A stretch of 64,000 nucleotides of DNA, taken from the NCBI RefSeq assembly GCF_014692675.1, contig NZ_JABFCZ010000005.1, positions 62,001 through 126,000 on the forward strand. Direction: 5' to 3'. The notes under the pieces were generated by a model. The model did no database searches and was not told the origin of the DNA. It saw nothing but the letters and a program-made list of their open reading frames with translations. The translations under genes were made by a program, and so were the position numbers. This stretch comes from Roseibium aggregatum (lineage in GTDB: Bacteria > Pseudomonadota > Alphaproteobacteria > Rhizobiales > Stappiaceae). Shown piece after piece: positions 58,038 to 64,000 of this stretch; within the stretch, counting starts at the first letter, position 1, and each line of letters starts with the position of its first letter.

Positions 58038-58415
58038 ATGGAACCGGTCTTTTTGACCAAACTGGTGTCTCACAACAATGACTGGCTGTCCGTGCGGCAG
58101 GCGACCATTGCCGAGAACATCGCCAATTCGAATACGCCCGGGTTTCGTTCCAAGGACGTCGAGCCCTTCACCTCCGTCATCAGCAAGACGCAGCTGGCCA
58201 TGGCGGCGACCCATGCGGGCCATCTTGGAACCGTCATGGACGTTGCAGAGCCCACCGACGTCAAGAAGGGCGACAGCTGGCTCGTGACCCATTCCGGCAA
58301 CTCCGTCAGCATCGAACAGGAACTGATGAAAGCCGGCGAGGTGGCGCGCAATCATGCGTTGAACACCAGCATCGCGAAGTCCTTCCATCGCATGTACCTG
58401 GCAAGCCTGAAGTAA
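58038..58415 (+). CDS. flgB: Flagellar basal-body rod protein FlgB
   Basis: A 125-residue proximal rod protein. The N-terminal rod motif VRQATIAENIANSNTPGF is clear, and the C-terminal helix with LNTSIAKSFHRMYLASLK fits FlgB. It is exported by the flagellar type III system and polymerises on the MS ring. It is the first gene of a long flagellar run; GGAG lies before the ATG. The 160 bases upstream hold the terminator and presumably the promoter, which I could not define. Confidence 0.9.
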   Translation: MEPVFLTKLVSHNNDWLSVRQATIAENIANSNTPGFRSKDVEPFTSVISKTQLAMAATHAGHLGTVMDVAEPTDVKKGDSWLVTHSGNSVSIEQELMKAGEVARNHALNTSIAKSFHRMYLASLK

Positions 58416-58437
58416 ACGCAAACCGAAGGGGTGACTA

Positions 58438-58854
58438 ATGTCCGATCCACTCAGCGCCGCGCTGCATATTTCCTCAAGCGGCTTGCGCGCCCAGTCGGAG
58501 CGCCTGCGGGTCGTTTCTGAAAACCTGGCCAATGCGCGCTCCACCGGCAAGACGGCCGGGTCCGATCCCTATTCGCGCAAGACGGTCACCTTCGAAAGCG
58601 TCTTCGACCGCGTCCAGCAGGCCTCATTGGTCAAGGTCAAGGGCGTCGGCACCGACAAGTCGCCGTTCACCGTCGAATACGAACCGGGCCATCCGGCTGC
58701 CGACGAAAACGGCTACGTCAAGATGCCGAATGTGAATGTCCTCATGGAACTTGCGGACATGCGCGAAACCAACCGGTCCTATGAGGCCAATCTCAAAGTC
58801 ATGACGCAGGCCCGAGAGATGGTCATGCGCGACATTGCCTTGCTGAGGGACTGA
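58438..58854 (+). CDS. flgC: Flagellar basal-body rod protein FlgC
   Basis: A 138-residue rod protein. The start ALHISSSGLRAQSERLRVVSENLANARSTGKTAG is the conserved rod N-terminus, and the ending MQ-free YEANLKVMTQAREMVMRDIALLRD is the FlgC C-terminal helix. It lies 22 bases after flgB and two bases before fliE. It forms part of the proximal rod. Confidence 0.92.
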   Translation: MSDPLSAALHISSSGLRAQSERLRVVSENLANARSTGKTAGSDPYSRKTVTFESVFDRVQQASLVKVKGVGTDKSPFTVEYEPGHPAADENGYVKMPNVNVLMELADMRETNRSYEANLKVMTQAREMVMRDIALLRD

Positions 58855-58856
58855 TC

Positions 58857-59192
58857 ATGCTTGAACAGATTTCCGCTCTTACCTCCAGCACCGACAGTCT
58901 TCTGAAGTCGGTTTCCGAAACCCGCTTCATGAGCGGCGGTCAGGAAACGTCTTCCGTCGGACAGACCGGCGAAGCCGCAAGTTTCAGCGATACGCTCGCC
59001 AGTGTCTCCCAGGACGCGATCCAGCGCCTGAAGGACGGTGAAGCCGCATCGCTTGCCGGTGTCGACGGCCAGGCCTCCGTCCAGCAGGTGGTCGAGGCGG
59101 TCATGGCCGCCGAACAGAGCCTGCAAACCGCAATCGCGATCCGCGACAAGGTGGTGGGTGCCTATCAGGAAATCAGCCGGATGACGATCTGA
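58857..59192 (+). CDS. fliE: Flagellar hook-basal body protein FliE
   Basis: A 111-residue protein. The C-terminal half ([36 protein letters not shown]) has the helical FliE pattern; the N-terminal half is low complexity, Ser/Thr-rich and poorly conserved, as in the family. FliE joins the MS ring to the rod. It follows flgC by two bases. Confidence 0.9.
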   Translation: MLEQISALTSSTDSLLKSVSETRFMSGGQETSSVGQTGEAASFSDTLASVSQDAIQRLKDGEAASLAGVDGQASVQQVVEAVMAAEQSLQTAIAIRDKVVGAYQEISRMTI

Positions 59193-59229
59193 CCGGTCGG
59201 ACACTCCCGCGACGCGAAAGGAATGTGAC

Positions 59230-60018
59230 ATGAAGGCCCTGGCCATCGCAGCAACCGGCATGAGCGCTCAGCAGCTCAACGTCGAAGTCATCGCAAACAA
59301 CATCGCCAACATGAACACGACCGCCTTCAAGCGGGCCAAGGCGGAGTTTTCCGATCTTCTGTATCAGGCCGAACGGCTCCAGGGCGTCCCGAACCGCGGT
59401 GGTGAGGACCCCGTGCCGGAAGGCGCCCAGCTCGGCCTCGGCGTGAAAACGGCGGGTATCCGCAAGCTCCATGTCCAGGGCACTTTGAACAACACCGGCA
59501 ACGATCTGGATATCGCCATCGACGGCCGGGGCTGGTTCGAGGTTACCGGACCCGATGACGAAACGCTCTATACCCGGGCAGGCTCCTTCAACAAGAATGC
59601 CGACGGCCGTCTTGTCACCATCGACGGTTATCCGGTCGAACCGGCAATCGTCTTCCCGGAGAACACGGTCAAGGTCATCGTCAACGAATCCGGCCAGATC
59701 TTTGCCCAGGTCGACGGCGAACAGACCCCGCGGGAACTCGGACAGCTCAATCTTTCCAATTTTGCCAATGACGTCGGTCTTGAACCGGTCGGCGGCAATC
59801 TCTTCCGCGAGACGCCGGCCTCCGGCGTGCCGGTTGACGGCGTCGCCGGCGATCCCGGCTTCGGCATTATCCGCCAGGGATATCTGGAAGATTCCAACGT
59901 CGACCCGGTGAAGGAAATCACGGCGCTCATTTCCGCGCAGCGCGGCTATGAAATGAATTCGAAGGTCATCAAGGCGGCCGACGAAATGGCCGGCACCGTG
60001 ACCAACGGCATCCGCTAG
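59230..60018 (+). CDS. flgG: Flagellar distal rod protein FlgG
   Basis: A 262-residue rod protein of normal length. The N-terminal motif [20 protein letters not shown] followed by [15 protein letters not shown], the central [12 protein letters not shown] and the C-terminal [22 protein letters not shown] are typical. It forms the distal rod to which the hook attaches. Confidence 0.94.
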   Translation: MKALAIAATGMSAQQLNVEVIANNIANMNTTAFKRAKAEFSDLLYQAERLQGVPNRGGEDPVPEGAQLGLGVKTAGIRKLHVQGTLNNTGNDLDIAIDGRGWFEVTGPDDETLYTRAGSFNKNADGRLVTIDGYPVEPAIVFPENTVKVIVNESGQIFAQVDGEQTPRELGQLNLSNFANDVGLEPVGGNLFRETPASGVPVDGVAGDPGFGIIRQGYLEDSNVDPVKEITALISAQRGYEMNSKVIKAADEMAGTVTNGIR

Positions 60019-60041
60019 TCCTGGTAAGGGGAGATGAGGTC

Positions 60042-60506
60042 ATGATCCTTCGATCGGCCGGCTTTTGCCTGACCTTCTGGGGTGCGGTCCTGGCCTCAAT
60101 GGCAGCACCGCAAGCGGGCAGTATTCAGTTGCCCGTTCCCCGTTCGACTATTCATCCGGGTCACGAAATCACCCAGCAGAACCTGATCGAGCGGTATTTC
60201 CCCGAACGCACCACCCTGCAATTTGCCGTCATCAGCGACCGCAGTCAGCTCGTGGGCATGGTCGCCCGGCGGACGTTGCTGCCGGGCAAGCCGGTGCCGG
60301 TCAATGCGGTGAGTGTCCAGACGCTGGTCGATCGCGGCGGTCAGGGCCGGCTCGTCTTCCGGGAGCAGGGGCTCTTCATCGTCATGCAGGTGGAAGTCCT
60401 GCAATCGGGCGGCGTCGGCGACTACGTGCGCGTCCGCAACGTCGACAGCGGCGTCGTGGTCACCGGCAAGGTGCAACAAGACGGAACCATACTGGCGGAA
60501 AATTGA
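60042..60506 (+). CDS. flgA: Flagellar P-ring assembly chaperone FlgA
   Basis: A 154-residue secreted protein with a signal peptide (hydrophobic stretch about 8-22, cleavage near MAAPQAG). The SAF-like domain includes LVGMVARRTLLPGKPVPVNAV and the end VRNVDSGVVVTGKVQQDGTI. It helps assemble FlgI into the P ring in the periplasm. It is short compared with enteric FlgA (about 220), as is usual in Rhizobiales. It ends two bases before flgI. Confidence 0.88.
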   Translation: MILRSAGFCLTFWGAVLASMAAPQAGSIQLPVPRSTIHPGHEITQQNLIERYFPERTTLQFAVISDRSQLVGMVARRTLLPGKPVPVNAVSVQTLVDRGGQGRLVFREQGLFIVMQVEVLQSGGVGDYVRVRNVDSGVVVTGKVQQDGTILAEN

Positions 60507-60508
60507 TA

Positions 60509-61609
60509 ATGCGTCTGATAGCCCTGTTTCTCGCAGCCCTTGTCTCGGCCGCGCCTGCCTCCGCCCTGGTCCGCATCAAGGACATCGCCTCCCTTCAGGG
60601 CGTGCGTGACAATCAGCTGGTTGGTTATGGTCTTGTGGTCGGCCTGAACGGATCCGGCGACAGCCTGAGAAATTCGCCGTTTACCGAGCAGTCCCTGCAA
60701 TCCATGCTGGACAGCCTGGGCGTGAATGTCCGGGATGCGCGGCTCAGGACGCGCAACGTGGCGGCGGTGGTAGTCACCGCGGAAATGCCGGCCTTTATCG
60801 GCAAGGGATCCGAGATTGATGTATCTGTATCGTCTCTTGGAGATTCCACGTCGCTAGCCGGCGGCACGCTGATCGCGACGCCGCTCCTTGGTGCAGACGG
60901 GGAAATCTACGCCGTCGCACAGGGCGCCCTGGCGGTGTCCGGTTTTAACGAGGCCGGCCAGGCTGCGAGCGTCAAAAAGGGCATTCCGACCGTCGGCCGG
61001 ATCCCCAACGGTGCCCTGGTCGAGAAGGATATTTCGGCACGCTTCAAGAATATTCCGAACCTGGTCCTGGAACTGGGCAATCCGGATTTCAGGACAGCGG
61101 TTCGCATCACAGATGCCATCAACCAGCACAGCATGGCGCGCTATGGCATGAAGGTCGCCCGGGAACGCGACCTGAGGACAATCGACCTTCGGCCGCCGAA
61201 GAAAGTGAGCGTCACCCGGTTCATTGCCGAAATCGAAGGCCTGAGGGTCGCGCCCGATCAGTCGGCAAAAGTGGTCGTCGATGAGCGGACGGGCACGGTG
61301 GTCATCGGGTCCGATGTACAGATTTCGACCGTTGCCATCACCCATGGCAACCTGACGGTCAGGATTACCGAGACACCGCAGGTTTCTCAGCCGTCTCCGT
61401 TTTCCCCGCAGGGCCAGACGGTCGTCGTTCCGCGGACCCAGGTGGATGCACAGGAAGCCGGCGGGCAGCTGGCGATTGTCGGCGGCGCGGATCTGCAAAC
61501 CCTCGTCCGCGGCCTGAACCGTATCGGTTTGCGACCGACCGGCATCATCGCGATCCTGCAGGCGATCAAGACAGCCGGCGCGCTTCAGGCAGACCTGATC
61601 ATCCAGTAA
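60509..61609 (+). CDS. flgI: Flagellar P-ring protein FlgI
   Basis: A 366-residue periplasmic ring protein with a signal peptide (cleavage after PASA, about residue 19) and the mature start LVRIKDIASLQGVRDNQLVGYGLVVGLNG. Family blocks AVQKTIADA-like SLGDSTSLAGGTLIATPL and the C-terminal LVRGLNRIGLRPTGIIAILQAIKTAGALQA are present. The start at 60509 was chosen over a longer frame that lies inside flgA. A 16-base palindrome follows the stop. Confidence 0.94.
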   Translation: MRLIALFLAALVSAAPASALVRIKDIASLQGVRDNQLVGYGLVVGLNGSGDSLRNSPFTEQSLQSMLDSLGVNVRDARLRTRNVAAVVVTAEMPAFIGKGSEIDVSVSSLGDSTSLAGGTLIATPLLGADGEIYAVAQGALAVSGFNEAGQAASVKKGIPTVGRIPNGALVEKDISARFKNIPNLVLELGNPDFRTAVRITDAINQHSMARYGMKVARERDLRTIDLRPPKKVSVTRFIAEIEGLRVAPDQSAKVVVDERTGTVVIGSDVQISTVAITHGNLTVRITETPQVSQPSPFSPQGQTVVVPRTQVDAQEAGGQLAIVGGADLQTLVRGLNRIGLRPTGIIAILQAIKTAGALQADLIIQ

Positions 61610-61627
61610 TTTCCGTTGCCGCGTACG

Positions 61628-61643
61628 GCCTCAAGCTTGAGGC
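61628..61643 (+). other. Palindrome between flgI and motE
   Basis: GCCTCAAGCTTGAGGC can fold as a 6-bp stem with an AGCT loop. No U-tract follows. Further on, TGTCC (61661-61665) can pair with GGACA next to the motE ribosome-binding site, so the gap may tune read-through or translation. Confidence 0.4.
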
Positions 61644-61695
61644 AAGCCACACCCTGCAATGTCCTGTTAAAGCCAATCAGGAAAGGACACCGGGG

Positions 61696-62241
61696 ATGGT
61701 GTTGGAACGAGAAAAGCGGCGCAGGATTTCGGTCCTGACTTTGACCTGCGCCTTTGCAGCCCTCGGTATCCTGCCGGGCAGCGCCCAGGAACCGAAACCG
61801 AAGCCGGACGCCGAAACACGGAAAATCGAACAGCTTCCGGGAAGCGACGCGGGTTTCTACTGCAAGAATATCGCCGACAAGGCTTCCGAAGCCCGGCTCG
61901 CCTGGCAAACCTGGAAGCTGGTCGGGCTCGAGGCCAAGCTTCGCGAGCGTGCCGAGGAACTGGAACGCAAGGAGGCCGAATACAAGGCCTGGGTCAAGCG
62001 GCGCGAGAAGCTGCTCGAAAACGTGGAGGGTCAGGTGGTCTCGATCATTGCCCGGATGCGTCCGGAGATGGCAGCCGCACAGCTTTCGACCTCGGATGAG
62101 GATACGGCGACCGGCGTCCTCTTGAAACTCAAGCCGCGGGTGGCCAGCGAAATCCTCGATGAGATGGAGCCCGCACGGGCGGCACGCCTGACCCAGTTGA
62201 TGGTCGGATTTTCAGAGTCCCTGGAAGATCGGAGCTTTTGA
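61696..62241 (+). CDS. motE: Motility protein MotE
   Basis: A 181-residue secreted protein: signal peptide (about 1-30), a mature Pro/Lys-rich start, a coiled coil with LEAKLRERAEELERKEAEYKAWVKRREKLLENVE (about 72-110) and a C-terminal MgtE_N-like helix region LLKLKPRVASEILDEMEPARAARL. In Sinorhizobium meliloti MotE is the periplasmic chaperone of MotC, and the gene stands between flgI and flgH as here. Its stop shares a base with the flgH ATG. Confidence 0.85.
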   Translation: MVLEREKRRRISVLTLTCAFAALGILPGSAQEPKPKPDAETRKIEQLPGSDAGFYCKNIADKASEARLAWQTWKLVGLEAKLRERAEELERKEAEYKAWVKRREKLLENVEGQVVSIIARMRPEMAAAQLSTSDEDTATGVLLKLKPRVASEILDEMEPARAARLTQLMVGFSESLEDRSF

Positions 62242-62942
62242 TGCGCACTGCACTCGGTCTTGGCGGACTGCTCCTGCTCACAGGATGTGCCGGCCAGCTT
62301 GAAGATGTCGGCAAGGCTCCGGCGATGACGCCCGTGGGATACGGCCTCCAGTCAAATCGTGCCGCCTATCCTTTGAACACTTTCGCCCCTGGCGGCGTGA
62401 AGGATTACAATTCTCTCTGGGTTTCCAATCGCGAGAATTTCTTTGCCGATCCGCGCGCCCGCAAGATCGGCGATGTGCTGACCGTCCGGATCTTCATCAA
62501 CGACAAGGCATCCCTCGACAATACCACCGACCGAAGCCGGGATTCCTCCATCGGTATCGGCGGCGACCTGTCCGCCACCTGGGATGGCGACAGCGTGTCG
62601 GGCGATGCGTCCCTGAACGGGGATTCCGGATCGTCGTCGAAAGGGCAGGGCTCGATCGACCGGTCCGAACAGATCGTGCTTTCGGTCGCTGCCGTCGTCA
62701 CCGACCGGTTGCCGAACGGCAATCTCGTCATTTCCGGTTCCCAGGAAGTGCGCGTGAATTACGAAATGCGCATTCTGCAGATCGCCGGCATCGTTCGTCC
62801 GCGCGATATCCAGAGCGACAACACCATCCCCTACGACAAGATCGCCGAAGCGCGTGTCTCCTATGGCGGCAGGGGCCGCCTGTCGGAGGTCCAGCAGCCC
62901 GGCTGGGGACAGCAGATCTACGACGCGATCACCCCTTTCTAA
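62241..62942 (+). CDS. flgH: Flagellar L-ring lipoprotein FlgH
   Basis: A 233-residue outer-membrane lipoprotein. The lipobox is LLTGC with Cys near residue 16. Family blocks are FFADPRARKIGDVLTVRI, LVISGSQEVRVNYE and IVRPRDIQSDNTI, and the ending is typical. It forms the L ring. The start used is ATG 62241, coupled to motE by TGATG. Confidence 0.94.
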   Translation: MRTALGLGGLLLLTGCAGQLEDVGKAPAMTPVGYGLQSNRAAYPLNTFAPGGVKDYNSLWVSNRENFFADPRARKIGDVLTVRIFINDKASLDNTTDRSRDSSIGIGGDLSATWDGDSVSGDASLNGDSGSSSKGQGSIDRSEQIVLSVAAVVTDRLPNGNLVISGSQEVRVNYEMRILQIAGIVRPRDIQSDNTIPYDKIAEARVSYGGRGRLSEVQQPGWGQQIYDAITPF

Positions 62943-62976
62943 GAATTCCAAGGAAAAGAGAGAGACAGACTGCACC

Positions 62977-63489
62977 ATGTCCAATCTCGTTTCGCTGCCG
63001 TCCGGCCGCGCCGCCTATACCCAGGACCAGCCTTCCACGGCCTCTTTCGTTCTCGGTTTCCTGATGCTGACGGCCCTGTCCGTCGGGTGCGGCGCCATGC
63101 TTGCGTCGCATCTGGTCAGCGAGACCCGGGACCAGGTTCTCCAGCTTGAGCGGGACCACCGCCAGGGGGCGGCCGCCAACCTGAATTATGTGCTCAACGC
63201 CCGTCTCAAGACATTGAAACCGCTGGTGACCAACCTATCTGCGCCGAAGAACGCCTGGGTACGCCTGCAGGCCTCCCTCATCCTGAGCGAAGAAGCCAAG
63301 CAAGACGTCGATATCGTTGTCAGCCACATCGAAGAAGACATGCTGGCCTACATGAGAACCCTGACGATCGCCCAGATCGAGGGGCCGCTCGGCCTGCAGC
63401 ACCTCAGAGAGGATCTGAACGAGCGGGCGCGCATGCGTTCCAAGGGGCAGGTCCGCGAAGTCGTTCTGGAATCCCTGGTGGTGCAATGA
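62977..63489 (+). CDS. fliL: Flagellar basal body-associated protein FliL
   Basis: A 170-residue single-pass membrane protein: cytoplasmic N-terminus (1-25), transmembrane segment (about 26-48, FVLGFLMLTALSVGCGAMLA), and a periplasmic domain ending with GLQHLREDLNERARMRSKGQVREVVLESLVVQ, the FliL C-terminal pattern. It stabilises the stator around the rotor. The start is ATG 62977; a longer frame overlapping flgH was rejected. It overlaps fliP by four bases. Confidence 0.9.
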   Translation: MSNLVSLPSGRAAYTQDQPSTASFVLGFLMLTALSVGCGAMLASHLVSETRDQVLQLERDHRQGAAANLNYVLNARLKTLKPLVTNLSAPKNAWVRLQASLILSEEAKQDVDIVVSHIEEDMLAYMRTLTIAQIEGPLGLQHLREDLNERARMRSKGQVREVVLESLVVQ

Positions 63490-64000
63490 AGCGGATAACG
63501 TTAGCGGGTTTCATCCTTCTGGCCGGCGTAACCGCAGCCGCAGCCCAGGTTCCCGGTCTGTCCGATCTGCTGCCGGCCGGAGAGGCGAGCGCAAGCGGGC
63601 GGATCATCCAGGTTATCGCCCTGCTGACGGTTCTGTCCGTCGCCCCGGGTATCCTGATCATGGTGACCAGTTTCACCCGGTTTGCGGTGGCGTTTTCCTT
63701 CCTGAGGTCCGGCATCGGGCTGCAGACGACACCGGGTAACCTGATCCTGATCTCCCTGTCGCTGTTCATGACCTTCTACGTCATGGCCCCGACCTTCGAT
63801 CAGGCATGGAAGAGCGGCATTCAGCCGCTGATGAAGAACGAGATCACCGAGGAAGAGGCCTATACGCGGATCACGAAGCCGTTCCGCACCTTCATGCTGT
63901 CGCAGGTACGCGAGCAGGACCTGGTCCTTTTCGACGATCTTGCCGTCGGCCGGGTGACGGACGAAGAGGCCAAGGCGCCCGAGGACGTCGAAATGCGGGT
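63486..64000 (+). CDS. fliP: Flagellar type III export protein FliP (C-terminus cut by window edge)
   Basis: The first 171 residues are present. A signal peptide (about 1-21) is followed by a periplasmic start, then IIQVIALLTVLSVAPGILIMVTSFTRFAVAFSFLRSGIGLQTTP and NLILISLSLFMTFYVMAPTF, which are hallmark FliP helices. FliP forms the export gate with FliQ and FliR. The reading frame is open to the last base. Confidence 0.93.
   Translation, partial: MKRITLAGFILLAGVTAAAAQVPGLSDLLPAGEASASGRIIQVIALLTVLSVAPGILIMVTSFTRFAVAFSFLRSGIGLQTTPGNLILISLSLFMTFYVMAPTFDQAWKSGIQPLMKNEITEEEAYTRITKPFRTFMLSQVREQDLVLFDDLAVGRVTDEEAKAPEDVEMR

Noticed and set aside
1-64000. tRNA, rRNA, CRISPR array, insertion sequence or prophage
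   Set aside because: No cloverleaf-like, repeat-spacer, transposase or phage sequence was noticed; composition is even throughout. Small RNAs cannot be excluded by eye.

Overview
The window reads as a GC-rich alphaproteobacterial chromosome. The flagellar order flgB-flgC-fliE-flgG-flgA-flgI-motE-flgH-fliL-fliP is the one found in Rhizobiales. Ectoine catabolism, N-acetylglutaminylglutamine (NAGGN) synthesis and many TRAP, Tct and Liv uptake systems suggest a marine, osmotically challenged heterotroph such as Roseibium/Labrenzia (Stappiaceae). That taxonomic guess is inference. I saw no tRNA, rRNA, insertion sequence, prophage or CRISPR array, and no region that looks foreign.

Layout. (1) 1-9497: a truncated PotA-type ABC ATPase, then an ectoine/hydroxyectoine degradation locus. 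The leftward arm is eutB-eutC-doeX-doeC-doeD. The rightward arm is doeA, an M20 deacetylase and an FCD-type GntR regulator. Two matching palindromes lie in the divergent promoter region. (2) 9561-21835: an apparent low-oxygen island. It holds an acetyl-CoA synthetase-like ligase, a fused 2-oxoacid dehydrogenase E1, an E2, an acyl carrier protein, a hibernation-factor/cold-shock fusion, a LonB-like protease, a USP-like protein, a cytochrome c and PEP synthase. FNR/FixK-type boxes stand before the first, fifth and eighth genes. (3) 22111-25865: a short leader ORF, a fused TRAP transporter, its TAXI binding protein and a dienelactone hydrolase. (4) 25967-34167: a TctE/TctD-type two-component system divergent from tctC and a tctA-tctB fusion, then a PrpF-family isomerase and a ThDP enzyme.

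(5) 34205-41307: the NAGGN osmolyte operon (asnO-like, ngg-like, M42 peptidase), a two-gene split permease downstream, a divergent MarR regulator and a DUF2478 protein. (6) 41439-47987: the homoprotocatechuate meta-cleavage operon hpaF-E-D-(aromatic amino acid decarboxylase)-G-H with divergent hpaR. (7) 48003-57876: a GntR regulator divergent from a livKHMGF-like ABC importer, which continues into an aldehyde dehydrogenase, a coniferyl-alcohol-dehydrogenase-like SDR and a flotillin. (8) 58038-64000: flagellar rod, ring, motor and export genes, cut in fliP.

How they work together: most loci pair an importer, its local regulator and the enzymes for its substrate (ectoine; di- or tricarboxylates; aromatics). 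Two loci concern stress: NAGGN against osmotic stress, and the E1-E2-ACP/hibernation/Lon/PEP-synthase island apparently under oxygen control. The second is the best candidate for an undescribed system.
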